From Rhodamnia argentea (taxonomy: Eukaryota > Streptophyta > Magnoliopsida > Myrtales > Myrtaceae), in contig NC_063157.1 of NCBI RefSeq assembly GCF_020921035.1, positions 5,142,501 to 5,206,500 on the forward strand: a stretch of DNA of 64,000 bases, read 5' to 3'. This document shows positions 23,920-36,660 of the stretch, in pieces (the stretch's first letter is position 1; every line of letters begins with the position of its first letter). A program made the position numbers and the translations under genes. The notes beneath the pieces were generated by a model, which was given only the letters and a program-made list of their open reading frames with translations, searched no databases and was not told the DNA's origin.

Positions 23920-24717
23920 AATATGTGCATTAAAAGTCCTAAAACTGATCGTTAAAATGCAATGGAGTCCTAAAACTTACAAAATGTGCAATTAAGTCCT
24001 TTCATTAATTCTATCCAACTAGGCTAACGGAAAATGCCGACATCACATTTTAAAATTACTTTCTCTCTCCTACGTGGCTTTTTTTTTTCAAACTTTATTT
24101 AAATTAATTTAAAAAATCAAAATTGGATTTGCGAGTTAGCTATTAAGGAATGAATATAAGCATTTCAAATTATTCAATTTTGATGAACCCCACGGCAATT
24201 GTCGTCAAATCTTTTTCCATTTCAGTGTGAGTAGAGTCGCAGCCAGGCCAGCTTTGACTTTTCTTGGGCCCGCACGTAGGTTGGCGTGGAAAGTGTATCC
24301 GAATCTTCGAATACCTCTCGACCATCCACGTGTCGCCCATCGGAGCGATCTCCACTGTCAGGGCTTGTGGACGCCCCGAGCACCCCCGAGCTGTGCTACC
24401 CTCCGTCGCACCCTAGCCGATCTCGCAATCCACCAGTGGGAATCACCGGATGCCTCATGGCCTCCAATTTCTCCCGAGCTCCCCCAATGATCTTGTGACA
24501 CGTGGTATATCAGCCTATCTCCGGCTGCTACAATGGTTTGGGCAAAACGTTTCGCTGCACCGCAGCTCACCGAATCACACCTCATCCCCCCAAGCGGTCG
24601 CTAAAACCTCACTTTTGCTCGTTCTTTTCCCAAAGACCTCCCCCGCAGCTCTCCATTGTTGGCATCGCCATTTTTATTTTCCATCTAAAACCCTAATTCG
24701 GCTCCCACCTCGCCGCC
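23920..24717. other. Spacer and promoter of adenylate kinase 7
   Basis: The left part (23930-24110) has AAGTCCTAAAAC-type phrases like those in the composite repeats. The right part (24200-24717) is GC-richer and forms the promoter and leader of the adenylate kinase gene. Open frames in it have no recognised domain. Confidence 0.5.
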
Positions 24718-26339
24718 ATGGCCGGACTGAGCCGCCACCTCGCAGCCGCCACGCGGAAGCTGCCGGACCGGCTTGGCATCCTTGCGGGCCGGGGCTACGG
24801 ATCGTCGGCGGGCGCGGCTCTCTTCGATTACTACTCGGACGAGGAGGAGGAGTACGGGCCGTGCGAGGCCGCACAGCCGCGACCGAGAACCGGTTCGCAG
24901 AAGCTCGTGCCGGAGAGAGGGATCCAGTGGGTGGTGATGGGGGACAGGGGCGCGAAGAAGCACGTGTACGCCGAGATGCTCTCGAATCTCCTGGAAGTCC
25001 CTCACATTTCCATGGGCTCGCTCGTTCGCCAGGAGCTTAACCCTCGCTCTTCTCTGTATAAGCAGGTCTTGTTAATCTTCATTCATTCTCCTTTTCTTGT
25101 GTTATTGGAAGTTTGCTCTTCTAGGAGGAGAATCAGTGTGCTTGATTATGTTTTGTGATCTGCTGGCTTCACTGATTAGGACAAAGCATTATGTGACTTT
25201 TAAAAGATTTTTCGTGCTTCGTTGCGAGTAGAGACTTATCCTTTACTTTCTAAGTGTATGTGTTGAAGTGTACTAATTTTGAAGCGTCTTACTCTGTTCA
25301 AGCCTCATGTAATCGCTCGTTGATTTTCTTTTCAAGGTTATTTTATAAAATTAAAGCTGTTTTTTTTTTTTTTGGGCTGTATATCCGACAGATTGCGAAT
25401 GCTGTGAATGAGAGAAAGCTTGTACCAGAGGAAGTGATTTTCGCACTGTTGTCCAGGAGGTTAGAGGACGGATATTACAGAGGAGAAACAGGGTTCATTC
25501 TTGAGGGTATCCCCAGAACAAGGGTCCAAGCTGTAAGTGGAATGGCTCTCCACACTGTCCTTAATCAGCTTATGAGCCCGAATCTACTTGATGATCATAA
25601 TGCAAATTTGCATGAGTGTTGGGTCGTGCATTTGAATTTTTTTATGCTTGGATGGAATCTTTTACAGAGAACTTTTAATGTTTAGTTCTCATGAATGTCG
25701 GTTCTTTCCGCAGGAGATTCTCGACCAATTTGCCGACATTGATCTTGTTTTGAACTTCAAGTCCACAGAGCAAGCCCCTCTAGCAAAGAATTTAGGGATG
25801 GGAGCATTTCCTCCGTCCCTGGACTCTGCCAATTTGCACATACCCAGTTCCAAAGCTGGTTTAAGATCACCGGCTGAGCAACTGGTTTCTGCTGATGTTA
25901 GGGGTCCCTGGAAGGAAAACTTGACTGTGTATGCAGAGCAGGTAGGGTGTAGTTCTTGAATATGACTCTGAAGTCCTATATGTGAGATTCGAACCAGTTG
26001 TGTTTCTCTCATTTCGATATGCTAGGCGCTGGTTTCTCTCAGTTTTATCATTAGATATGCGTGGGGTTCCATCCAATGGTATTATGCATGCGCATAAAAT
26101 GCTTCTTTAGGCCTCTGGTTGATCTGTCATACATATAAGAAGTAGAGGAAAGAATGATTTGCTCACTTGCCTTCTATTTTCAACAGAGTAAGTTGCTGGA
26201 AGAATATTATCAGAAGCAAAAGAAACTTCTCAACTTCCAAGTTGCGAGTGCACCCGGAGAAACCTGGCGTGGGCTGTTGGCGGCACTACATCTTCAGCAC
26301 GTGAATGCTGCCGACTCTTCCCAAAAGCTGACTGCATGA
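24718..26339 (+). CDS. Probable adenylate kinase 7-type protein, mitochondrial; likely pseudoenzyme
   Basis: The exons are 24718-25065, 25392-25532, 25714-25941 and 26187-26339. They sum to 870 bases, giving 289 residues. Residues 1-35 are Arg/Ala/Ser-rich with few acids, as in a mitochondrial presequence; an acidic patch (41-45) follows. The fold is recognisable: VPHISMGSLVRQEL (95-107) replaces the AMP-binding HISTGDLLR of true kinases, and GFILEGIPRTR (150-160) replaces GF(I/L)LDGFPRT. The P-loop, normally GAPGSGKGT, reads MGDRGAKKH (74-82), so the Lys/Thr that bind ATP phosphates are lost. No LID motif is seen. It matches the Arabidopsis protein called probable adenylate kinase 7 (At3g01820), which I recall is also degenerate. 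A structural or regulatory role is inference. Confidence 0.92.
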
Positions 26340-29300
26340 GTCTATTCTTAGTTGGTTCGTGGATGCAATGTCCCGATCGCAATCCGGCATATATAGGGTA
26401 AATAGATACGAGTCTAGAGCGAGTTGAGTTCTGGCAAGTATTCCAATTTTGTTTTAGCTTCGAGGCATCAAACCGAGTTGAGATGCAGCGTGTTGTGTTT
26501 TTCATGTGGGAAGAGATGGAAGAACAGAATGTACTGGCATGTATGACCATAATATGACAGCATGTCCATATATGTCTTGTGATTGAAATCATTTGTTCTT
26601 GTTGTTTTGTCGGATCTTCATCTTCATTTTCTTCTATGGGAGTTGCTATTGCGTCCGTTCGTTGACCAAACATGGGTCCGTCTTCTTCGATTGAAATCAA
26701 GTGAACTAAACTTAAAATCTCTCATTATTTAATATGGGAAATAAAAGTATTGTCATTTAGTGTGATCGGTTTTGTGCCTAGAAACGAAAGTACTTAATAT
26801 GTGAACATCGCTTTTGTGTTTAGAAATTCTCAACACAAATTGAACGCCCAAATAAAAAGGACAAAAAATAAAATAAAAAAGGGTATGGAAAATCAAAAAC
26901 TCTAACCAAATCGAGCATAGCAGAGTTGAACCGATTTTCGGTTCAGCTTGTATCGGTTCAGCTTGTATTAGATTTGGTTTGCGATTCGGTTTGATTTAGT
27001 TGTTCATCACATCGGTTCGATTTTTGAAAAGTGAACATAATAGAGCCGTTGACACCTCTATTGAAAAGTAGTTTTGAGTCTTCATGATCTTTAGCGAAAA
27101 TTTGCGTGTTCCATAATATAATTTCAAGGCCTTTGGTGCAAAGTTTTATTTACAAATATTGAAAACCTAATATGACTCATCCAATAATGGAGGAAAGTTT
27201 TCGAAAAGTTATAAACTTTTTAATGGTACCAATTTAGTTTTAATCCTTTTGACTTAGAGCCAATTCGGTCATTTCAACTAATTTTGACCATATATTATTA
27301 TCGTGGATGTCAACCGATCTTGATGTAGATATTTTGTAATAATATTTTAATAATATTTTATTTCTTTATTTTTGTTCTTGTTTTTGTCTTTTTTTTTCTC
27401 CTTTTTTCCGGTGGCCGACGAGGTCCGGCCTCATCACCACAAGCAACAGTTGGCCTCGTCGGGCCTTGCCCCGGCCTTGGTGACACTCGGCAAGGTCGAT
27501 GTTGCCTATCGACCTTGCCCGGGCCAAGGCAGCGTCGCCAAGGCTAGGGCGAGGCCAACCCTTGGCCGGCCGATGCTTGGCCTAGCTAGATCTAGCAAGG
27601 CCGCCCTCGTTCGGGTTGCGGGCGCCGCCCGACCTCATCAGATCCGGCGAGGGCGGCCTTGCGGGCGTCGAAGAAAATCGAAGTAATATGAGCAGAGGTA
27701 ATATGGTCTTTCACATTTATTCTTATTCTGATTCAGAATGGATTAAGTGGAATGTTCTTGTACTTCTGCTGAAACTGAAGATTCCATTTCATGGAAAATA
27801 TAAAACTCGTCTTTTCTTCGGTCGTTCTCGCCCTCGGAAGCGATGGAGGAAGGGAAAAAAAAAAACAGGTCTTTGTAGTTATTAAATGTTGAAATCTCTC
27901 AGCAGCAAGTCACAGATTTTACTCAGCTTCTTCTTTTTCGTTTTCCGGAGACTTTTCGCAGTTGTAAAGTAGTCAGTTTTGACAAATCATGAAATTTTTA
28001 CATGCGAACATGTAAATCTCCTACAGGTTCTCCAAATCAGATTTTGATCAATACACAGGTTTCTTTTTGAGTTGTCGCTTTGGTTGTCTCAGCATTTCTA
28101 GAGCTTACATGATCTAGCAAATCAGAAGCTTGAATTTTCTCCCGTTGTTGTCTGGTCTTATTAAAGATCAAAACAATGTGTTAAATGCTATTTTCAATGG
28201 TATTGCCGTCTCTTCTTGTTATGTCCCGTGTTGAATACTTAATTTTGCTAGATGTAAGTAATACCCATATGCAAATATCGAGAGAAAAGGCAAAGAGTAG
28301 CCTTGGATCAATTTGATGGGGTTGGTCCATGGAAATTTGACCAAGGTGGTAGTCCAATGGACCTGTGACCATGAGTGCTCTTTCAAGTTCGTAGAAAACG
28401 AGGGATTTCGGCTGTTCGGAATGGACTCTAGCCGAAGTTTGTAATCCCGACGCGGAACCCATTGAGACATGACTCTCACAAGTTGTAATCGGAAGAAAAA
28501 AAAGGTAAATTGAGGAAATATTTCTCCGAGACATCTTAATAAATGACTGATAGCAAGATAAAAGTAAGGGGATGAGAGGAAAGGTGGGCGTGTGTAAGTA
28601 GTGAGTGTATCACGAGAACATATTGCAATTGCGCCAAGGTGGTGTTGACGTGCATTATATCAAATAAAATTTTAATAACTTTTGTATTTTGCTATAATTT
28701 TTATTTCTTCTCTTTTCCTTCATCTTTTTTTTCCCTTTTAATTAGGGCCGACAGACGGTTGGCCGACATATAATAAATTATTGGTCCTTTTGTGGCATAT
28801 TCTATTGATTAATTATTTGGATTTATTATTTGCGACGAGAATTCCATCATCCACATTAACGTGATTAGTGGGGAATCTTTTTAGGGCAGCAAAATCACCA
28901 CGATAGGAACCCTTGTTCCACATTGACACTACTAATGTCCCGCCCAAAATCTTGAATCAAACTCCCAACATATTGAAATGCTTCCCATCTCGTCTCGTCT
29001 CGTCTCGTCTCCATCGTTGCTCCTTCTGTAGCATCAGCCATCTTGTCGAGGCTTGGAGAGGGCAAGAGACGGGCGGGGCGGAGCACATGTGAGAGTGAGA
29101 GGAGGGTTTTTGATGTGTTCGCGGGATTTCAAAACCCTACCGATCCCGCCCCTTTTTGAAATGTCGAGAGAGGGTGAGGGAGGGGAATGACGAGTTCGCC
29201 CCTGTAATTGCTGGGGCGGTCGGAGTAGTGCCTCGGGAAAAACTTGCGGGATTGGAACTGTCGACACCCCCTACTCATGTGTCATGGAAGATATGGGTCA

Positions 29301-30053
29301 GTGACTGGTTGCCTTCGCTTTCGCCGCCGCCTTCATGTTTGGCATCATGGCGGCAGTGCCAACGAAAAAAAAAAAAAAAAGAACGGTAAATTTGTAGAAT
29401 TTAGATTAAAGGTATTTTGGTAAATTAGAAGAGATTTCCGAAATTTGACAAATTAGAAAACTAAAAATTCGACGAAAAGAAGAAAAAAAAAAAAAAAGAT
29501 CGTCGTTACAAATCTACAATTGTCGATGGCCACCTCTCGTCACCTTCCCTAGAGGCCTTTGACCTGCGCTGTATGAGAACGATCATCTCACAGTGATCGC
29601 CGTGCACAAATCATGACCACTCTCATCACCCTAAGATCGAACCAAGATAGAGTAGCAAGGACACCCACATAGCCAGAACTGCTCGCATGTCCCGACCGCA
29701 GCCATGCAATGAAGGTTCGCGGTGCTGGTGGTAGCAGTGAATCAGTGATGCTCTCACCCGAACATAGTTGCTTTTTAATATGTATATATTTCGAATTTAT
29801 CCATTGTTACTTTTTCCTAATTATTCTTTCCAGCTTTCTTTTATTTGCACCAAGTCCAAGTGACTTCCAAGTGGCCGACACTTTGAGCTTTCGCCGAATT
29901 CTTTCTATACAAGAGCTTCAGATATACAGGTAGAAACAAAATCAGATGGCACACTTACACCACAGGTAAGCCAGGAGGAGGAGGAGGAGGAGGAAAGAGG
30001 AGGGGGGGGGGTGAATGACAATCATTTCTTGATAACGGAGTAAATTTGTACAG
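26340..30053. other. Spacer between converging adenylate kinase 7 and NT-C2 genes
   Basis: The first 300 bases hold the kinase 3' untranslated region. The rest is AT-rich with a composite repeat at about 27190-27680, a pentanucleotide (CTCGT)n run near 28990-29012, A runs near 29366-29380 and 29482-29497, and a GGA/G-rich tract at 29975-30012 next to the NT-C2 stop. No gene is supported. Confidence 0.55.
27190..27680. repeat. Composite AT-rich/GC-rich interspersed repeat, copy 2
   Basis: It has the same plan as 16970-17640: CAATTTAGTTTTAATCC and GCCAATTCGGTCATTTC phrases, a T-rich tract, then a GC-rich block of ggccttg and gcaaggcc words. Its class is unknown. Confidence 0.45.
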
Positions 30054-33000
30054 CTACTCACAGCTCATCCAGACCTCCCGCAGAAGCTGATACCTATGAG
30101 GTTGCTGTTGGCGGTGGCCTTTGCCATTCATCTGGGCGGGCTCAGCGGATGTGGATGAAGATGAGGATTCATTTAGGAAGATTGATGTTAATGGTGAATT
30201 CAATTCATCGAGTTCGTCGTCGCTATTTTGCGCTTTCTCAAGTACAGACGACCTACTTCTTCTCAGTTGAGATTGGTTGCCGAGCTCACTGAGGAATCCT
30301 GCAACCGAAGCTACCGAGGGTGGTGGATAGACCGGGTTGGCTGCAATGCACGGGTAGCTGGCGACTAATTCCTCCCCAGCTTCAAAGAGATCCTGCGTCA
30401 TCGAGAACCATCATGGGGCTTTTGTCTAATTTGAATGATTAGTCAGGAAAAAGAGTGCCAAAGTGTGCTTTTGCAGGATCACTAAATACTATCAGGTGGA
30501 TGCAATCACTAACCTCAGAGGCCAAGGCCTCCAGCACAGCATTTGGGACCGGGTCAGGGCAAAACTCGTCTGCAGAGAAATTGTCGAGAACCCTCTTAAT
30601 CAGAGATGCACCAAACGTAGGGCATACCTTCATGGGGCAAAAAAAGAGTATACTCAACGGTACTATCTCACTGGAACAATAGTAGAAATGACATAGAGCT
30701 TAAGGCGATACCTCTTTCCTGGTTGATCTACTTAAAAGCATGCCTTTCGGAAGCATCATAAGATCACTCAAAGCATGTAGGAGATGGAATGATTTGAAGG
30801 TAGCATCTCCTGTTTCATCCTCATCCACAATTCCGTTCTCATCTCCATGTGAATCATCGTCATCCAAGCCAAATAGGTCAGTCAGCCATCTAGACCAGTT
30901 CCCAATCTGCCGTGCCAAACAAAAAAAAAGAAGAACGCAACTTAATTCTTCAACACGCAAGGGCCAAATTATAAATGATACATGATTGTTGATGGTTCGG
31001 ATCAAGTCAAATGAATGAAGCAGATCACGACTCCCATTCCTCTTCTTCTCTTTTTTCTTTTGAATGAATGAAGAAGGAAAAGAACGCAACAAAATGCATC
31101 TCGTGTGATATCTGATTCACAACATGATTCTTCGTGTGATGCTGTGAAGAAATGGCAAAGGTAGGTCATACAATGCGGGTCAAAGCAATCATTTTCTGTT
31201 TGAGTGATGACTTATAGCTTGGGCTTTTGATCTGATTGCAATGCAATTTGACTTCAGAGACAGGAGAATGATTAATACTTTGCATAAACTTAGAACTAGA
31301 AATTGAATATCACTTACAGCATTTTTCAGTTGAGCACCAGCTTGGAAGCTTGACTTTCCCGCAGGTATTGGGAGAACCTTGGGATCGCTAATGGGGTCAG
31401 ACACCGGATCTGTTGGAATCTCATTTGCAGATTCCCGAAGAATGGCATTAAACATGGCTACATCTAACCTAGCCACGCAATGCTCCATTATCTGCACAGA
31501 GATTACTAACTTCAGTTTCATATGACTAAACTGAAAAGTGAACACTCCATGTGTCTGAAAAAAGGAAATTGGAGCAAACATTAACAAATAAGGGTAATGA
31601 TCAACATCAAATAAAGAAGGAATAGTAAGTAAAGCTTAGAAAAAAATTCCAGTATCCCTGCACTGAGATGGTAATGCTCTCAATAGTATTCTAGACCTTC
31701 CAATTGTATAGTAAAAGGCATGTCTTTTCCCAAATGAAGTACAATAATACATTCACTCATTTGGATTCGATAAGCTTAGAGTTTTCAGACAGTGACACCC
31801 TAATGTGCGACCAAGACCCTTGACACTCTAATAACGAGGCCAAGACCAAAATCCATTATTATATATCACTTCTTTTCATGAGAGTGAACATCTTAATGTT
31901 GCATGAATTAGATATGGTCTACAGTGTAGTGCCACATAATATGCATGAATGGGATCTGACAATTCCAAGCTGAGAGAATATATGGGCAACAACTATTGAA
32001 TTGACTATCGATACACCCTATATCTAACCATTTTTGACCAATGAAGATCATCGATCAGTTATCACCCCTCCCTTTCTAATCAAGCGGAATTCCATGTCGT
32101 CAAGCAGGCAAGGATCTGCCACCCAAAAATCGAAATTATTGATCAATCCTTACTAGAGAAAATCTGTACTTTTTTTCCGCATTCTATCTTCTAATGTCCT
32201 TCGATTTGCTATTGCACATGGTGCTCTCAATTGTCAATGTCTATTAAGCTAATCCCACCAGAAATGTGGATAATGGCAATCGGAGATACCACCTTAGTAA
32301 GCACAGGCTGAGAGAATACATGGGTAACAGCTACTGTATTAACTATGATACCTCCCAATATTTGCCATTTGGACAGATGAAGATCATCGATCAGTTATTC
32401 CCCTCTCTTTCTATAAAGCGTAATTCCACGTCGTCAAGAAGGTAAGAATCCACTGACATTCCAATGCTAGAAAAGTAATATTTTTTTCGTGTTCTACTTT
32501 TCTAATGACCTCCTATTTGCTATTACACATGACGTCAATGTCTATTATGCTAATCCACCCAGAAAGGTGATTAATGGCAATTCAGAGAGATACCAATTTA
32601 GCAAGCACAGGCAAACAACCACACTCGTGGCCTCCACCTCTGACAGGACAAAGTCTCTCGCATGCATCCGTAAATGCTTTCTTCCACAGATCCACTGAAA
32701 TGTTGCCTTGCTCTTGATCTTCCACATGTGTCACTTTTCTGTTGTTTTTTATAGAGCCGGAACCCTTGGCTCTACCAAGCAACTTTGCAGCACTAGACTG
32801 CATGTATGGAGTCAGAGACTGAAACGTGAAACAGGAGATGCCCGTCAGGTCAATCAGTCAAACCATTTGCAATTATATTGACAACAGGAAGGTAGAAATT
32901 TCAATTGAAGAAAAGTAGAGGAAGTCGGGGAAGATGAGAGAGGACTAATGTAAAAACCTGCCACCACAGAGACTCAACAATGCGGGAGAAGATCCATGCT

Positions 33001-35985
33001 TCAACTTTTTCCAATTCAGATATGAGTTTATGCACATTCTCATTGTCATCCTCTGTTCTGGCATTTTTATTTCCCTTCTTTCTGGGGTAGGACTCTCTCG
33101 ATAGCGGTACTTCAATATTTCCCTTTGGTATCATCTGGCTTATAATTGCTCTTAGCACCACAGAATTTGATAACCAATAAGTTAACCTGTAATAACAATG
33201 TAGCTGTATAAAAGCTGTTCAAAAACTATTTCTACTCGAACATTTGTCCCACATGCAACAGGCAATGCAGGCAATGAATTGATGACAAGACCAAAACTCT
33301 AGCATCTCCACTCAATTTTCGCCAAAACGATGTTCTTATAAAATCCCCAAATCAACATAAGCTAATACCTGTTTCCCATAGTAATTGAAGCCAAACTCTG
33401 GTACCCTTCATCCCAACTAGAGCAGGCATATAATGTATTTGCTTACACATGCAGGTAAAAAGTTATAATAAACTTTTTTCACATGAAAAACACGAAGAAT
33501 GACACACCATTAATGGAGAATATGATGTTTGGCAAATATGAGGAAAAAATTTAGACAAGCAAAAGAAACAGCAATAAAAATGCACCTTGAGACATCGCTT
33601 CCACAGGCTCTCGCCACCAAAAATAATCCTGAGACTATACTCCTTCCTGCATTAGCTATGCTTGCTTGGGGAAGCTCTCTAATAGCATAGCGATAAAATC
33701 GAGAAAGGCGCCTAGCTGGAGCATGAAACTTACTTGTGGAACCACCATGCTCTGCAATCACAGAATAAAGAGCAACTTCAATGGCAGCAGTCTCTCTCAG
33801 CTCTCCCTCCACCATTTGAATTTTGTTCTCCAGCTGTTGGAGCTTGGCATCCATAAGTGTGCGTTTCGTATCCTTAGGATATACTTTGTCCACTTTTCTA
33901 TCACAGCCACTGTGGTATCTTGCTCCCCCTGTATCCCGCACGGGACCTCTTCCGTTTTCTTCCTCTGGTATGCAATAACCATTTCTGTTCCCTAGGAAGT
34001 TGGCAGCAGTTTCAGGAGTTAATCGCTTCTCACCATTAGCCTCACCACTAGCATCGTCATCAAATCCCTGCATCTCGTCGGATGAAACTTCATTGGCAGA
34101 ATAACAGTGCAACATGCCGTTCTCCGCATTTTTTGGGTCATTGCTTCTAACTTCAGTTCTTTCATAGGAAACTTTCCGGTGAACTTCCTGGGCAGAACCT
34201 ACTTTCTCAGTTCTTCTTGGGATGCAATCTACTGCTATTCTTTCGGTACCTAGGTAGCACAATGGAAATTGTTTTTGGGAAGGGCATCAAACTAGGCTCA
34301 GAGGAGTCAAACGAAGCAGTATCATTTTTCTGGCCTCCCCACCTCAACAGACAAGTCAACTGACGAGGAAAGTGAGGGCAATTGAGAGAACTTACCATGA
34401 GCAATGATGCTTGGCATCATGTTCAATCTTTTAATCCCAGCTCCGGAAGCTAAGATATGCTCCTTTCCACTGCTTTCTAAATTATTATCCGTAAAATCCG
34501 ATCCACTCTGACAATCCAGGTAAATTATTATCACTTAGTACTGTCATAACATGTGAAACATACTGTAAACTCTTGCCTTAATTGTGATGCCATCATTAAT
34601 CATAGCACAGAAATCAGCAAAAACATGGAAGATTCAAGATGTCCACTAATTTATATCCAATGAGGTAATTGTACTATGTAGCTTCCCAAAAAGAAAAGTC
34701 AACGATAGAATGAATTTTCTTGCCATGATTTCTCCAGCCTTTGCATGTGTCTTCTATTCACGTGCATATTCCGTTAGCTCATCCAAAGGACAATCTAAGC
34801 CTACCATCCATATATAGATGAATTCCCCCGATGCACGCCTCATCTCATGCGCAAAAATATGCACAATGAATCCATTATTATGCCTATAACAATCAATATT
34901 AGCAGAGAGGGACCGGTGGCATCACTAGAATGTCAACAAAACAAAAACTTCACTCCAACCATAGATAGTCAGAAAAAAGACGGCTAAAGCAGGAAAACCA
35001 TGAAGTGAAAACACACTATATTATTGATTCACATGCATTATCCTTTTGTTCTTCCAAGGAACATTTAAGCCCGCCATGTATATCTAGATGAATTCACCTC
35101 ATGCACACCTCATTTCATTTGCAAAGTGTGCACACTATTAGTATGCCTATCGCAACCAATATTACCAAAGAGGGACCCGTAGCATCTCTAGAATGTCAAC
35201 AAATAAAAAAAGTTCACTGCAACCGTATGATAATCAGAAAAAGATTGCTACAGAAGGAACAGGATGAAGCTGAAAACACAGTTGGCTACCAGCTGCATTG
35301 GATGCACTGAACCATCATTATGCTCCAGAGGAGCAGAAGAAGCAGTCACAGAAGAGTGAGAGGAACCATCATCATCAGTGGAGAAGGTAATCTCCGCTTC
35401 CTCTGCAAATTCTTCATCAACTGAATCTATAACAGATTCACAGTCATTTGTACCTAGAGATACCTCTTTTGAGTGACTGCTTCCCCTCAACACTGAACTA
35501 CCCCTACCCTTATCAACAGATTGAATCTTGACGTACAAAATAGGTTGAGCCATATTCCTAAAGTTCCTTTTGCAGTTCATGGCAGTACTTATATTCAGGG
35601 GCTCGTCAACCACACCGTAGTCCGCCAAGTTTATCATGGCAGTGCCTATCAGCTGCCCCTTCATGATATTATCTCTTCGAGGCTCAAACAGGTTAAACTC
35701 CAAGTAATTTTTCTGGAATACATCACCATTTCCAGCTTTGACCTTGATGTCCTTCAGGAGGGTTGCAGATAATCTGAAGGATTCATTGAATTCTATTTTA
35801 CCCTCACCAACATCAGAACCGAGAAACGGAACCACAGATTTCGTAGAGCCGGAAGTCCTTTCCCCATTCTGCCACTGGATCAGGACGGAACGGAGGGATC
35901 TGAGTGTTTGTGATGGAGGCCAAGGCGCGATCTCCTGAACATGGATTATATAATCAAGTCGAACTGAGGCGCTCTTTCTAACCAT
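30054..35985 (-). CDS. NT-C2 (EEIG1/EHBP1 N-terminal) domain protein, At3g01810 type, complete, nine coding exons
   Basis: The coding exons are 35290-35985, 34396-34507, 33586-34249, 32958-33186, 32594-32818, 31318-31491, 30712-30906, 30514-30627 and 30054-30392. They sum to 2748 bases, giving 915 residues. Residues 1 to about 150 form the N-terminal C2-like domain (LDYIIHVQEIAPWPPSQ, ILYVKIQSV), a candidate membrane or partner-binding module. An acidic/Ser linker follows (about 190-220). The C-terminal half is conserved in plants: VEAWIFSRIVESLWWQ, LDVAMFNAILRESANE, GNWSRWLTDLFGLDDDD and DEFCPDPVPNAVLEAL. Its function is not established; related C2 proteins act in membrane-cytoskeleton or plastid/nuclear positioning. 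The ATG at 35985 follows a likely 5' leader intron acceptor (CGACAG). The two largest introns contain tandem duplications. The position next to adenylate kinase matches Arabidopsis At3g01810/01820. Confidence 0.92.
31969..32612. repeat. Two-copy direct duplication in an NT-C2 intron, reaching into an exon
   Basis: Copy 1 begins near 31969 and copy 2 near 32307 (offset about 338 bases); both begin GCTGAGAGAATA. Shared words include GATGAAGATCATCGATCAGT-like sequence and TCCATGTCGTCAAG/TCCACGTCGTCAAG. Copy 2 ends inside exon 5 (exon edge at 32594, shared TTTAGCAAGCACAGGC). Copy 1 therefore ends with a small copy of that exon end (TTAGTAAGCACAGGC at about 32294-32308). Confidence 0.8.
34765..35245. 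repeat. Two-copy direct duplication in NT-C2 intron 1
   Basis: Copies at about 34765-34985 and 35035-35245 share TAGATGAATTC, TGCACNCCTCAT, AGAGGGACC, CACTAGAATGTCAACAAA and AGTCAGAAAAA-type words in order. They are diverged by point changes and small indels. No coding sense is seen. Confidence 0.75.
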
Positions 35986-36231
35986 TTTCTGTCGTCTCCA
36001 AGTCAAATGCTATGCCACAGTAACTAACTCTGCAGTCATGGAAAAAAGATCGCCCAACATCAAAAACCCAACAAATGCGAAAGACATAAAGTCGGCCTAT
36101 AAACAAGGAAACATCGAGTATAAGCTCAGAAAACTCTCCGTCCTGAAAAAGTACCTTCAAGGGCAAAGAAAAGGAACCAACATAATAACTTGAGCTCAGT
36201 TTGGATAAGCAAAGTACAGGAAGAGAAACCC

Positions 36232-36660
36232 AATGAGCACACCAACCCACGAGAGATCCAAAAGTAAAACCAGGTCTTTACGTTGGCAATGTCGCAGCGC
36301 CTACATTGAAAAAGCGAGCTCTTTACGTTCGGTTCATCAACTGAGCTCAGATCAAAAGAACCCAAAAGTTCCAACCCACGAAGTCGAATCCGCTCATTCC
36401 CGAGCTCGAACTAGAATCTCCCGAATCAGACAATCGGAATGCAGGAATGAATCGACGCGAAGGAAAACGATGTCTCAGCTAAAAAAGAATCATCGTCACG
36501 ACTCTAAACCGACATTCACCTGCGAAATCAGCAACCGGGAGCTCGCAGGAGCTTGCGCAGGCACCGAGGAAACGAAACGTTCGGCTACGTGCTCCGCTCC
36601 GACCGCAATGTCTGAGCTTCCAAGCTCAGAAGCTACAAAGAGTGAGTGTGAGTGAAGGAG
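36232..36660 (-). promoter_or_regulatory. 5' leader/promoter region of the NT-C2 gene
   Basis: This GC-richer stretch lies upstream of a predicted leader intron whose acceptor is at about 35989. It probably holds the non-coding first exon. Exact transcript start is not visible. Confidence 0.4.
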
